Below are positions 1 through 9,063 of a stretch of 64,000 nt of DNA, piece after piece; the first letter of the stretch is position 1; each line of letters opens with the position of its first letter. The DNA lies in assembly GCA_029261835.1 (NCBI GenBank), contig JAJDAO010000003.1, positions 186,001 through 250,000 of the forward strand, written 5' to 3'. Source of the DNA: Deltaproteobacteria bacterium. GTDB lineage: Bacteria > Myxococcota_A > UBA9160 > UBA4427. A model generated the notes under the pieces. The model was not told where the DNA came from. It saw only the letters and a list, made by a program, of their open reading frames with translations, and ran no database searches. A program made the translations under genes and the position numbers.

Positions 1-1
1 G

Positions 2-1243
2 CGGGCTCCGTCGAAGTTCATGTTCTTCTCGACGGTATTCGGCTCGTTGCTGGTCGCTGGTGGCGTGGACCGACTGCTGTCCGAGACGAAGGGGTTGGGG
101 CGAACGACGGCTATCACGCTGGGTGTCGCCACCGTTCTCGCCTCGCTCACGGTCTGGACATGGCTCACCTCGGCGAGCGCCCCGGAGATTCTGTCGCCGA
201 TCGATCTGCTGAAGTCGCTCCAAGGGCAGGGGGACTTTGTCGTAGCGGGCGATCTTGCTGACTGGCATTCGCTGATGCTGCGTAGCTTCACGATCTCCAC
301 CGCCGTCGCGGCGGGAGGCAGCACGCTTCTGTGGCTGAGTCGCCGGCGGCATCGGGCCACGTGGCTGGTGCTGGCGGCGGCGCTCGTCGAGCTCGTGGTC
401 TTTGCCCGGGTCAACCGAGGATCGACTCCAGTGACCGTCGAGCTCGATTTGCGGCCGGCGGTAGTCGAGGTATACCGAGTCGCCGGCACTTCTCGCGTGC
501 TGGAGACGGCAGCACCGAGCAATATCGCGATGGCACGACGGAACTTCGCGCTCTGGGGCTACGATCCGGTCATTCTCGGCCGTTACGCCCGCTTCATGGC
601 TGCCACCCAGGAAGTTGACTTCGAGCGTCTCAAGAACCCGACACTCCTGCAAACGACGCGTTTTCACCCTCTCCACTCGATGCTGAGAGGCCGCTTTCAG
701 GTGCTCTGGAAGCCGCCCAAGACCGTCGAGCACGAGAGACCTCTGCCGCGCTTTCTGCTGTTGGGCGACCACCGCGTGGTGCCGGACGAGAAGTCGGCTC
801 TGGCAGCCATTCTCGAGCCCGACTTCGATCCTCGAAGCACCGTCGTGCTGGAGAGCGAACCCTTTCCGAAGCCGACGTCCGACGTGTCTCACGTGACACG
901 CGGCCGGCTCTGGCCGATCGACGAGTCCAGCGATCACATCGACCTCGAGGTACAGGTCGATGCCCCGGCGATTCTCGTCATGACTGACGCCTACAGCCGT
1001 GGCTGGCGAGCCCTCGCGCTGCAGGGCTCCGAGCAGAGCAACTACCAGCTACTGCCGGCCAACTACGTACTGCGTGCCGTGCCGCTGGCTGCCGGGCAGC
1101 ATCGACTACGCGTGGTGTACTCGCCTTCCGCCTATCGAGCGGGCGCCTGGTCGTCGCTGATCTCCGGCGCTCTCTTCCTTCTCGTGCTGGCGAGCTGGGC
1201 AGCGCGAAGAGTGATCTCGCGAGGGCGCGAGTTCGGGGGATGA
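2..1243 (+). CDS. YfhO-like integral membrane protein, C-terminal part
   Basis: The reading frame is open from the first bases of the window, so only the C-terminal ~413 residues are present and the true start lies upstream. Several hydrophobic segments are visible: one near residues 30-55, two around 90-130, and a final helix near residues 380-400. The last 100 residues carry the pattern of the YfhO family C-terminal beta domain: 'DAYSRGWRA', then 'LLPANYVLRAVPL', 'AGQHRLRVVYSP' and a closing transmembrane helix. YfhO-like proteins are large bacterial envelope proteins related to GT-C glycosyltransferases, linked in some species to lipoteichoic acid glycosylation. The role in a Gram-negative host is unknown. 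The family call rests mainly on the C-terminal pattern. Confidence 0.7.
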   Translation, partial: RAPSKFMFFSTVFGSLLVAGGVDRLLSETKGLGRTTAITLGVATVLASLTVWTWLTSASAPEILSPIDLLKSLQGQGDFVVAGDLADWHSLMLRSFTISTAVAAGGSTLLWLSRRRHRATWLVLAAALVELVVFARVNRGSTPVTVELDLRPAVVEVYRVAGTSRVLETAAPSNIAMARRNFALWGYDPVILGRYARFMAATQEVDFERLKNPTLLQTTRFHPLHSMLRGRFQVLWKPPKTVEHERPLPRFLLLGDHRVVPDEKSALAAILEPDFDPRSTVVLESEPFPKPTSDVSHVTRGRLWPIDESSDHIDLEVQVDAPAILVMTDAYSRGWRALALQGSEQSNYQLLPANYVLRAVPLAAGQHRLRVVYSPSAYRAGAWSSLISGALFLLVLASWAARRVISRGREFGG

Positions 1244-1300
1244 GCTGCAGACGCGTTCGCTGAACAACGCGTCGGACTCACGGAGCCGGAGCACACCTTC

Positions 1301-1570
1301 TCAGCCGGCGGAGTTCTCCTTCGACGTTCGCTTGATCTCCTTCAATATCGCCAGGCCCTTCTTGCGCTGGGCGCGGATCACGTCGATCTCCTTCTGAATC
1401 GGCTCGCAGTCCTTCTCGTTCTCCTCGGCATGCAGTTCGTCCTTTAGGGCCCGCTCGTATTCCTTGAGCTCCTTCAGCACTTTCCCGATCGACTTCGACC
1501 TCTTGATCTGCTCGCGCCGGTCGGAGTCGAGGTATTCCCTGACTTTCTTGAGCAGCTTCTTGGTCTTCAC
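1301..1570 (-). CDS. Small charged coiled-coil protein
   Basis: A protein of about 89 residues, extremely rich in Lys, Glu and Arg, with heptad-like runs ('KVLKELKEYERALKDEL') that predict a single long helix or coiled coil. It has no signal peptide and no transmembrane segment. I place the start at the GTG at 1570 because an AAGGGAA ribosome-binding sequence lies just upstream. A longer reading to 1609 would add 13 unremarkable residues. It sits 42 bases downstream of the Na+/phosphate symporter on the same strand and is probably co-transcribed with it. I do not recognise a family. Its position suggests, without proving, an accessory role to the transporter. Confidence 0.6.
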   Translation of the reverse strand: MKTKKLLKKVREYLDSDRREQIKRSKSIGKVLKELKEYERALKDELHAEENEKDCEPIQKEIDVIRAQRKKGLAILKEIKRTSKENSAG

Positions 1571-1612
1571 GAGTTGATTCCCTTCGGAGATACGAACCGT
1601 GGGGAGCACTAT

Positions 1613-3418
1613 TCAGTCACTTCGCGCCTCGGCAACCTCGCGGATCTCTGTATCGTCGAGCATCACGCTCCGTTCGGCAGAGCTGCGTGTCACGTCGTGG
1701 GCGCCAAATAGCGTCTGGCCCATCTTGATGAGGCTGGTACACACATCGTGTGCGTAGCTGTTGTCGTTGATCAGTGACGTCGCGAGAGCTGCGTCTATGT
1801 GACCGCCTCGGATAAGCCGGTCGAGCATGCCATTGGCGAGTATATCGTCTTCCGCGAGCGTGACCCTCACTCTATCGAGCGTGACCAAGGTTGCCGTCGG
1901 ATCCTCGGCGGCCCGAACGCGATCGAGTTCACGGAGAACTCGTGCGACTCGCAGGCGGATACCGTCGTAGGCGCTCCGCAGTGTCGCATCCGGTGAGGCG
2001 ATGTGGGTGCACAAGTTCTTCTGAAGATGCTTCACACCCTTGACGGACTCGACGACGTCTTGTCCCGCGGTTCGCAGTGCGTGGATCTCTTCGATCTGGT
2101 CGCCGCTCAACCCGTCCCGTTGCAGGCTGATGAATTCGACGATTGCACCGTAGAGTGCTTTTGTGTTCGACTCATAGCTGCCGTCGATGTCCGGCTGAAT
2201 CAGCCGGCTGGATGACTCGAGGGCTGCTTCGAGGTCACACGTCGATAGAACCTCCGACTTTCGTAGCCCGAGTCCGCTGACGATCATCGTGAGTGCGTGC
2301 GAGTAGAGCCGCAGGGTTTCCTTGCGCACAGCCTCGATCGCGGCGTCGGGGTGATCGACTGAAGCTCGGTTGAGGTACTTCGGTTGCTTGTAGCTGAGCA
2401 ACGGGCTCGGGAAGAGCCACTCGAGCAGTCTCACGAGCCCCGGGATGGCAGGCAGCATCACCAGGATGCCGATCAGGTTGAAGAGGCTGTGGAAGGCGGC
2501 GAGCTGGAGAGTGAAGTCGTCCGGCGAAATGCCGAGCGGGTGGCTGAGCCACGAGACAGCCACGATGAGCTGGCGCAGGAACGCCACGGCGAGCACCGCG
2601 GTTGCGACGTTGAAGAGGAGGTGCGCCGCGGCCAGACGTCTTCCGTCGACATTCGAGCTGAGCGAGCCCAAGAGCGCTGTGACCGTCGTGCCGATATTCG
2701 TTCCGATCGCGAGGGCGAGAGCGTCGTGGTAGCTGACCTGCTCGCTCGCGAGCGCCGTGAGAATCAGGATGAGCGTGGCGTGGCTCGATTGCGTCACCGC
2801 TGTGGCGAGCGCTCCGATCACGACGAAGACTGCAACTCCTGCCACACCGGGCACGGTGAAGGCCGAGAGGTCGATTGAATCGCGGAATGCCTCGAAGCCT
2901 TCCTTCATGTGATGGGTGCCGAGGAATAGGAGGCCGAGGCCGGCGAGAACGTAGCCGAGCGCTCGCATCGAGTGGCTGCGCTGGAACACCAGGATGATGC
3001 CGAAGACGAGCATTGGCATCGCATAGGCGGAGAGCTTGATCTTGAGCCCGAAGCCCGCAACGAGCCAGGCGCCGGTGGTCGTGCCCAGATTCGCTCCGAA
3101 AACGATGCCGATTCCGGACGCCAGACTGATCAGCCCTGCGCTGAGGAATGAGATCGTGATCAGCGAGACCAGCGAGCTCGACTGCATCACGGTCGCACTG
3201 ATGGCGCCGAAGCCGAGGCTCTTCCAGAGTCGGTCAGTGGTGTGCGCGAGGATGCGCTCGAGAGTGCCGCCGGTGAAGGCTTTGAACCCTCGCTCGAGCC
3301 AGAGCATCCCGAAGAGGAATATCGCTACACCGGCTGCCACGCGCTTGAAGTTGGGGCTGAGCCAGAACCCGTAGGCGAGGAAGAGGAAGATCGCGGGAAG
3401 CAGGATTCGTTGCAGCAC
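1613..3418 (-). CDS. Na+/phosphate symporter with C-terminal PhoU-like domain (NptA/PNaS family)
   Basis: Inner-membrane sodium:phosphate cotransporter of about 601 residues. It contains the two inverted repeats of the PNaS family: 'MQSSSLVS' followed by 'GANLGTT' in the first half, and 'TQSSHAT' followed by 'GTNIGTT' in the second. The QSS and G(A/T)N(L/I)GTT motifs form the substrate and sodium site in this family. About eight to ten membrane helices fill residues 1-340. The last ~250 residues are soluble and helical, consistent with the PhoU-like tail of this group. The first codon at 3418 is GTG without a clear ribosome-binding site, so the N-terminus may be a few residues off. No pho-box was identified in the 273 bases upstream. 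Confidence 0.9.
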   Translation of the reverse strand: MLQRILLPAIFLFLAYGFWLSPNFKRVAAGVAIFLFGMLWLERGFKAFTGGTLERILAHTTDRLWKSLGFGAISATVMQSSSLVSLITISFLSAGLISLASGIGIVFGANLGTTTGAWLVAGFGLKIKLSAYAMPMLVFGIILVFQRSHSMRALGYVLAGLGLLFLGTHHMKEGFEAFRDSIDLSAFTVPGVAGVAVFVVIGALATAVTQSSHATLILILTALASEQVSYHDALALAIGTNIGTTVTALLGSLSSNVDGRRLAAAHLLFNVATAVLAVAFLRQLIVAVSWLSHPLGISPDDFTLQLAAFHSLFNLIGILVMLPAIPGLVRLLEWLFPSPLLSYKQPKYLNRASVDHPDAAIEAVRKETLRLYSHALTMIVSGLGLRKSEVLSTCDLEAALESSSRLIQPDIDGSYESNTKALYGAIVEFISLQRDGLSGDQIEEIHALRTAGQDVVESVKGVKHLQKNLCTHIASPDATLRSAYDGIRLRVARVLRELDRVRAAEDPTATLVTLDRVRVTLAEDDILANGMLDRLIRGGHIDAALATSLINDNSYAHDVCTSLIKMGQTLFGAHDVTRSSAERSVMLDDTEIREVAEARSD

Positions 3419-3691
3419 TGTGTCGTCGGCCCCGACGTGGCAGGTGGCTTGCGGGCGGGTACGGCCGCTCGCGACGGCTCACTCTTCGGCTGAGCGGGTT
3501 GGTGGGCGTAGCGCAATTGCGGCGCGTCGGCGCCACTCACAGGTACGTCACGCCCTCCGGGTAGGCGCGCGCTCGGGTCTGGCGATGAACTCGTCTCCGG
3601 CGGACTGACGACGGGTGAGGCTGGAATACCTACAGCGCTCGAGTCGGTCTGTCCAGCGGAGCGGCTGACGCCGCGCCCAGTTCGCATGCGG

Positions 3692-4240
3692 TCACGGCTC
3701 TACTGCGATCCACTGGGGGACAATGGCCTTGAGGCCGCCACGGTCTGCTGCCGCGCCGCGCCAGATGGCGAATGCGAGCTGGTTGTGATCATCCAGAGCC
3801 GGCCAAGAAGCCAGCTCGAACGTGACGCTCCAGCGTGCTTCAGACCAGTCAGAGTGCGCCTTCCAGTGATTCGGCGGCTGCTGCCGCTTCACCGTGCCCA
3901 AGCCCTCAGCACGAATGCGTAGGAGCTCCTCGCGATCCGCTCGCCAGAGTGCACCTTCCACCGCCTTGTCGGGGGCGCCCATGGTGATCCACTGTGCGTC
4001 AGCCACGGTGGGTGCGAGCAGGGCGGCGGCGTCTACGAAGAGGTTGGTGTTTCCGCTGGCGTCCCGCACGGGGTCGGGACAGTGCCAGCCCAGACTGACC
4101 CGCCAGCCCGCGTCGCCGTGTTGTACCTCGAGCGTCGCGGACGAGGTGGCGGGGAGGTTCCGGGCGGCATAGACCCGGGGCACGTAGTCGCCGGGCTCCG
4201 TGCCGGCGGGAGCAGCGATGAGATCGAAGGTCTTCCTCAT
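3692..4240 (-). CDS. Type II molybdoenzyme gamma subunit, haem b-binding (ethylbenzene dehydrogenase gamma-like)
   Basis: Last gene of the eight-gene operon, 182 residues. Its ATG overlaps the beta-subunit stop in an ATGA arrangement. The segment 'TMGAPDKAVEGALWRAD' near residues 95-110 matches the pattern around the haem-ligand Met of EbdC/DdhC-type gamma subunits, and the C-terminal stretch 'WSVTFELAS' is also typical. In this family the gamma subunit binds one b-type haem and passes electrons between the Fe-S chain and a periplasmic carrier. It has no signal peptide, in line with Tat export as a complex with alpha. A longer reading from 4285 would run back into beta and is rejected. No delta chaperone gene follows. 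Confidence 0.8.
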   Translation of the reverse strand: MRKTFDLIAAPAGTEPGDYVPRVYAARNLPATSSATLEVQHGDAGWRVSLGWHCPDPVRDASGNTNLFVDAAALLAPTVADAQWITMGAPDKAVEGALWRADREELLRIRAEGLGTVKRQQPPNHWKAHSDWSEARWSVTFELASWPALDDHNQLAFAIWRGAAADRGGLKAIVPQWIAVEP

Positions 4241-5286
4241 CGCGACACCTCGTGTTCGGACGAGAGGGCGAAGCTCTTGTGCCAATCGTAGGCGATCAAG
4301 ATGTCCATGAGCTCGCTGGGCTCGCCACGTCGTCGCTTGCGACGCTCGCTACGAAGCGTCTCCAGCGCCGCGCCAACCGTTTCGCCGAAGAGCGATTCGA
4401 GATGGTACATCGGGATTCGCGGTTCAGCGGTGGGCCGCCCCGCGGCATCGAGCTTGGGGGGGCTCAAGGGTGGCAGATAGAAGACGTTGGGCGCGAGGCC
4501 GTACTCTGGGTGGAGTGGCAAGGCGACCTTCCATTTTTCTACCAGCTTCCAGATGGGGCCCTCTGGATCGTCGCGATAGCCCACGAAGCGCAGCCGGCCC
4601 GGGCACTGACGCGCGCAGGCCATCGGCACACCCTCTTCGATTCGCGGCAGACAAAAGAGGCACTTGGTGGTGACCTGTCGCATGGGATCGAAGTAGACCT
4701 TCTTGTAGGGGCAGGCCTCCACACAGAAGCGATAACCGTGGCAGCTGTCCTGATCCACGAGCACGATACCGTTTCGCTTGTCCTTGTAGATCGCGTGGCG
4801 AGGACACGCATTGAGGCAAGCGGGATGCGTGCAGTGGTTGCAGAGCCGCGGCAGATAGAAGTAGTGGTTGTCTTCAGGATAGTGCCCCGCACCGCGATCC
4901 TCGTCCCAATTCGCTCCCCAGTGCGCCTCCTCGTTGGGCTGGAGCCAGGCCTTTTCGCCAGCCGGCTTCGCCGCGCTCTCGAAGGCGGCTCGGTGGTTGA
5001 AGTCCCAGGCGCGACCGTATCCGGAATCGAGATCGGGCACCTCGCCACGTTTTACCTCGCCCGCGCCGCTTCGCCCCCCCGTTTCGGGCCACAGCGCCGG
5101 GTAGCCCTTGCCCGGCTGCGTCTCGACGTTGTTCCAGTAGGCGTAGTCGGTTCCGGCATCGCGATTCCAGAGCTTCTTACAGGCGACGGTACACGTCTGA
5201 CAGCCCAGACACTTGTTGAGATCGATGACCATCGCGAGCTGTCGGTCGACTGTGTCGGGTTCGTTCGTCTTTTCAGAGCCGCTCAT
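4237..5286 (-). CDS. Type II molybdoenzyme beta subunit, four-cluster ferredoxin (DMSO reductase family)
   Basis: An electron-transfer subunit of 349 residues. The visible cysteine groups are 'CLGCQTCTVACK' near the N-terminus, 'CNHCTHPACLNACP', 'CHGYRFCVEACPYKK' and 'CLFC' followed later by 'CARQCPGR'. These would hold three [4Fe-4S] clusters and one [3Fe-4S] cluster, as in EbdB, DdhB and NarH. The CxGYRxCxxxCPYKK form is characteristic of type II members. The start at 5286 overlaps the alpha stop (ATGA) and the stop overlaps the gamma start, indicating translational coupling. The chain is close to the ~350 residues usual for EbdB-like subunits. It relays electrons from the molybdenum subunit to the gamma haem. 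Confidence 0.92.
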   Translation of the reverse strand: MSGSEKTNEPDTVDRQLAMVIDLNKCLGCQTCTVACKKLWNRDAGTDYAYWNNVETQPGKGYPALWPETGGRSGAGEVKRGEVPDLDSGYGRAWDFNHRAAFESAAKPAGEKAWLQPNEEAHWGANWDEDRGAGHYPEDNHYFYLPRLCNHCTHPACLNACPRHAIYKDKRNGIVLVDQDSCHGYRFCVEACPYKKVYFDPMRQVTTKCLFCLPRIEEGVPMACARQCPGRLRFVGYRDDPEGPIWKLVEKWKVALPLHPEYGLAPNVFYLPPLSPPKLDAAGRPTAEPRIPMYHLESLFGETVGAALETLRSERRKRRRGEPSELMDILIAYDWHKSFALSSEHEVSR

Positions 5287-8243
5287 ATCGTGGTGTCCGC
5301 CGTCCAGGGTCGGATTCCCACTCGCGTGTCCTGCACGAAGGATCCAGACTGGAGGTGATTGATGCCGAAATGGATGTGTCGCTGGCCACCGGCCATGTGG
5401 AGTGGCTTCATCAGGCCCGGGATCAGCCACTTGTAGCTCTTGTGGTCAGGAAACTGCGTGGGCTCCCAGGCGTGGAAGTAGTAGGCCACACCGGGGCGCA
5501 CCATCGTCGAGAGCTTGATCCGCATTCGAATGGTGTCGAGATCGTTGTAGATCTCGCCCCAATCGCCGTCTCCGAGCCCGGCCGATTGGGCCTCTCTCTC
5601 GTTCAGATAGAGCACCGGCTCGCCGCGCTGCAGGCGCAGGAGCAGGGGAGTGTCCCGGAATGTGCTGTGAATGCTCCACCGGCTGTGGCAAGAGACGAGC
5701 TGGAAGGGGTAGTCCCCCCCTGCCTTCGGGCTCTCCTTGTGGGTCGGCAGCGCCTCTCCGCTCTCGAGAAACCAGGGATGGTCCAGATAGAACTGCTGGC
5801 GCCCCGTCATGGTGGGCCAGCGCCACTTGTACTTCGTGAAGTGAGTGAGGGTCGTGAGGACCCCGTCACCCTTCCAATCCGGGTTGAAGTGGAAGGTGGG
5901 GCTGATGTTCAGTCCCGCGCTGGTGAACTTCTTGATTCCGGTCTTCTGCAGGTCCTCGAATTCAATGCCCTGGCAGGAGGGACTGTTCTCGATGACGTGC
6001 TGCGTGACCTTCTCGGCATCTTTCGCGCCGTAGGCACCCTGGCAGCTGTAGTCCTGGTGAAGCCGCTTCCAATCGACGGCTTGCTTGCCACAACCTTCGA
6101 ATTCAGGCGTGTTCTGCCGCCTGGCGATCTCCTCGATGCTCTTCGAGAGCAGCCAGAAGATCTCCCACTCGTCCTTCGATTCTCCGACGGGCTCCACCGC
6201 GGCACCGCAGTAGTGGAGGTAGGGGGTGTAGGCCAGCGTGTACTTGATTCCGGGCTTCTCGTACCAGCCAGCTGCGGGAAGGATATAGTCCGCGTTCATG
6301 ACTGTGAACGTCATCTTCTTTTCGACCGCGATCACGAGGTCGATCTTGGGCCACATGTTGTCGAGCATTGCCTGAGTCTGGTTGGTGCGGCGGAGAAGGT
6401 TGGTCCCACCCGTGATATAGATTCTCGGCTGGCCACCTCTCGGGAGGTTGTTCTGCCAGCCCTTTTCCTCGGCTTCCTGGACGTAGGCGTCCAGTGGTCG
6501 AGGATAGAGTCCGTCGATCTCGTGATTGAGCGACTCGCGGATCCCCTGGTGGTGATAGCCGATCGTCGAGACGTTCGTTGCGCAGACAAGCGCGTCCTCG
6601 CCCTCGCTCACCTGGTTGAAGATGATTTCTTCCTGGCTCTTTCGCCCCCTCAAGAGGTCGACGACGATGTCGAATAGCTTGCTTGCGGACATCGTGCCGA
6701 GCATCAGCTCGATCTGGCCGAGCATCCCCGTCCGATTCAGCTGCAGTGCTGAGCCAAATCCCGCCATGCCCATGAAGCCGGTCGACTGATAGCCGGCGCC
6801 CTTCTTTCCGATCGCGCCCTTCATGGCCAGGCACAGGAGCTTGACGCGGTTCATGAGGTCCGAGTGGAAGAAGCGGTTGGCCCCCCAACTCGAGAAGATC
6901 ATCGGGCGCTGCGCCTTCGCGAAGCCGTCGGCAAATTGCTCGATCAGCTCGGGAGCGAGATCCGTGACCGCCGCCGCCTGGTCGAAGGTCCAAGGGTCGA
7001 GCTGTTCCTTCAGGATGCTCCCCACGGTTGTCACCGACACCGTCGACCCGTCCGCCAGCGTGACTTCGAAGACGCCCTCGATGGGTGGCACGAAGCCGTC
7101 CACGACCAGCTTGCCGCTATCGGCGCCCTCGGAGCCGGGTGCCTGTTCCGGGCGCCTCGCGTCTGGATTCCACAGGAAGGTGACGTTCCGCTTCTCGTCG
7201 TCGCCGGTCTCGCCCAGCATGTCTTCACCGCGCAGGAAGCGACCGGTATCGAGGCGCACCAGGAGGGGAAAATCCGTCTGCTCGCGGACATAGTCGACTT
7301 CGAGCTTGCCACTGGCCCAGATATGCCGGGCGACCGCCAGTCCAAGCGCAGCGTCACTGCCCGTTTGCAGAGGTAGCCAGTGGTCGGCATGGATGGCCGT
7401 GGCGGTGTAGTGGGGGTCGATCACGGTGAGCTCGGCACCGTTGTTCTGCGCCTCGAAGAGGAAATGCGCGTCCGAGATCTGCGTCACGGAGGGATTCATC
7501 ATCCACACGACCGGGAAATCGGACAGGAACCACTCGTCGCTGGATCCACCGATGTGCGCCATGCCGAGCGTCAGGCTGGCACCGATGTTGAGATCGCCGA
7601 TCTCGGCCCACATGTCGGCGAAGATCCCCCCGGCCTTCATCTGGAACTTGAAGCGGCCTACGGTCGTTCCGCCGTGGTCGAAGTTGGGGCCGAGGTCCTG
7701 GTAGATGGTGTCGGTGCCGTGTTCCTCGGCAATGAGGACCATCTTCTGCGCGATCTCCTCGATCGCCTGGTCCCAGCTGATTCGCTGCCACTTGCCGGAA
7801 CCGCGCTCGCCCAGCCGTTTCATCGGGACCGTCAGCCGGCTCGGGCCGTACATGACCTCCGTGTAACAGGCGCCCTTCTGACAGCCGCGCGGATTGAAGT
7901 CCGGGACGCCGGGCTCGGACGCCTCGTAGCTAGCGCTCTGCTCCTCGCGGACCACGACTCCGTCTTTGACGAAGAGATCCCAGGCGCACATGCTCCTGCA
8001 GTTCGCCCAGCCGTGGGATCCCTTGACCACCGAGTCCCAGGTCCAGCGTTCTCGGTAGAGATCCTCCCAGCTCCCCAGCTTCTGTGCTCGTCGCCCGCCG
8101 CCGGGCGTGAGACTGGCGGCACTCGCTTCTCTTTGGAAGTGGAAGAGGGGGAGTCCGCCCGAGACGAGAGCAGCGGCGGTGGAGAGCTTCAGGAAGTCTC
8201 TTCGCGTCGGAGACGACACGGCGGAGGCGTCCATCGCGGCCAT
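5283..8243 (-). CDS. Type II molybdoenzyme catalytic alpha subunit, Tat-exported
   Basis: A bis-MGD molybdenum subunit of 986 residues. A twin-arginine signal 'RRDFLKLS' lies about 16 residues from the ATG at 8243, which has an AGGAG ribosome-binding site. The N-terminal cluster motif reads 'HGWANCRSMC', with the last cysteine in 'RGCQKGAC'. This is the C-x3-C plus distal Cys spacing of type II enzymes with an upstream His. The 'EIGDLNIGA' stretch matches the region of the Asp ligand to Mo in NarG and EbdA. Relatives include ethylbenzene, p-cymene and steroid C25 dehydrogenases and selenate, chlorate and DMS enzymes. The substrate cannot be assigned from the sequence. The first His-Cys spacing looks one residue longer than in NarG. 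Export by Tat implies a periplasmic enzyme. Confidence 0.88.
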   Translation of the reverse strand: MAAMDASAVSSPTRRDFLKLSTAAALVSGGLPLFHFQREASAASLTPGGGRRAQKLGSWEDLYRERWTWDSVVKGSHGWANCRSMCAWDLFVKDGVVVREEQSASYEASEPGVPDFNPRGCQKGACYTEVMYGPSRLTVPMKRLGERGSGKWQRISWDQAIEEIAQKMVLIAEEHGTDTIYQDLGPNFDHGGTTVGRFKFQMKAGGIFADMWAEIGDLNIGASLTLGMAHIGGSSDEWFLSDFPVVWMMNPSVTQISDAHFLFEAQNNGAELTVIDPHYTATAIHADHWLPLQTGSDAALGLAVARHIWASGKLEVDYVREQTDFPLLVRLDTGRFLRGEDMLGETGDDEKRNVTFLWNPDARRPEQAPGSEGADSGKLVVDGFVPPIEGVFEVTLADGSTVSVTTVGSILKEQLDPWTFDQAAAVTDLAPELIEQFADGFAKAQRPMIFSSWGANRFFHSDLMNRVKLLCLAMKGAIGKKGAGYQSTGFMGMAGFGSALQLNRTGMLGQIELMLGTMSASKLFDIVVDLLRGRKSQEEIIFNQVSEGEDALVCATNVSTIGYHHQGIRESLNHEIDGLYPRPLDAYVQEAEEKGWQNNLPRGGQPRIYITGGTNLLRRTNQTQAMLDNMWPKIDLVIAVEKKMTFTVMNADYILPAAGWYEKPGIKYTLAYTPYLHYCGAAVEPVGESKDEWEIFWLLSKSIEEIARRQNTPEFEGCGKQAVDWKRLHQDYSCQGAYGAKDAEKVTQHVIENSPSCQGIEFEDLQKTGIKKFTSAGLNISPTFHFNPDWKGDGVLTTLTHFTKYKWRWPTMTGRQQFYLDHPWFLESGEALPTHKESPKAGGDYPFQLVSCHSRWSIHSTFRDTPLLLRLQRGEPVLYLNEREAQSAGLGDGDWGEIYNDLDTIRMRIKLSTMVRPGVAYYFHAWEPTQFPDHKSYKWLIPGLMKPLHMAGGQRHIHFGINHLQSGSFVQDTRVGIRPWTADTTI

Positions 8244-8256
8244 TTCTGTGGGTCTC

Positions 8257-9063
8257 CTATTGACGTGCGCCGTCTGGTGCGAGAACGCGGCGCGTGACGA
8301 TGTCTCGCCATGTGCTGATGCTGGGTGAATCGGGCGGCAGGTCCGTGATGGGCTTCCCGATGAGGTCGTAGCTGGCGACGTTCTCGTCAAAGGGGATCAG
8401 GCCAAAGAGGTCGATGTCCAGCTTTCTCGACGCATCTCGCAAGAGGTCTTCGTTGCCTCGGACTCGGTTGAATACGAGCCCGAGCCTCTCGCATCGGATC
8501 ACTTTGTCGTCGCACACCATCTTGCGAATCAGGGCGGCTGTCTCCATGCCACGAGAAGTCGGGTCGCTGATGATCAGGAGCGTGTGGAGGCGTCGTACCA
8601 CCTGCCGATTGATCTGCTCGAGTCCGGCTTCACCGTCGATCAGGATCGTGTCGAAGTTCTCAGAGAGCGTCTCGATGCCGTTTCGCAGCAGCGTGTTCAC
8701 CGGGCAGAAGCAGCCGAGTGTTTCGGTCCGGCCCATCGCGAGGATCGAGAAGCGGTCCAGCTCCGTGAGAGCCTCGAAGACCATGTAGTCGAGCATGTTG
8801 GATATCTTCGTCTTCGCCTCTCCCTTGCCCCCCTTGGCCGTCCGAATGATCTGCTCCCGGACCTCGCCCATCGTTCGGCGCACCTGGGCGCCGAGTGCGC
8901 TGACGAGTCCCATCGCCGGGTCGGCATCGATCAAGAGGAGGCTCCCAGTGGACGGGGCCTGCGCGAGGGCCTGCGCCATCATCGCGATCGACGCGGTCTT
9001 CCCGGTGCCGCCCTTGCCGCACACCGCGATCAGGCGCTTCGCCGAGGTGGGGGTCTCGCTCAT
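8257..9063 (-). CDS. CooC/AcsF-like nickel-insertion ATPase (MinD/SIMIBI family)
   Basis: Cytoplasmic P-loop ATPase of 268 residues. A deviant Walker A 'GKGGTGKT' lies at residues 16-23 and 'LIDADPAMG' follows at about 44-52. The key feature is 'GCFCPVN' with C118-x-C120: CooC and AcsF carry a CxC motif at the same place, where two subunits bind Ni(II) across the dimer. These proteins load nickel into CO dehydrogenase and acetyl-CoA synthase. The gene overlaps the acetyl-CoA synthase-like gene by ATGA and ends 13 bases before the molybdoenzyme alpha subunit. The pairing with an ACS-like protein supports a metal-insertion role, although the client could instead be another Fe-S protein of the operon. 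Confidence 0.82.
   Translation of the reverse strand: MSETPTSAKRLIAVCGKGGTGKTASIAMMAQALAQAPSTGSLLLIDADPAMGLVSALGAQVRRTMGEVREQIIRTAKGGKGEAKTKISNMLDYMVFEALTELDRFSILAMGRTETLGCFCPVNTLLRNGIETLSENFDTILIDGEAGLEQINRQVVRRLHTLLIISDPTSRGMETAALIRKMVCDDKVIRCERLGLVFNRVRGNEDLLRDASRKLDIDLFGLIPFDENVASYDLIGKPITDLPPDSPSISTWRDIVTRRVLAPDGARQ

Noticed and set aside
4252..6677. Long plus-strand open frames opposite the molybdoenzyme beta and alpha genes
   Set aside because: Low-complexity His/Arg/Val-rich translations with no domain; the minus strand carries unmistakable Cys motifs.
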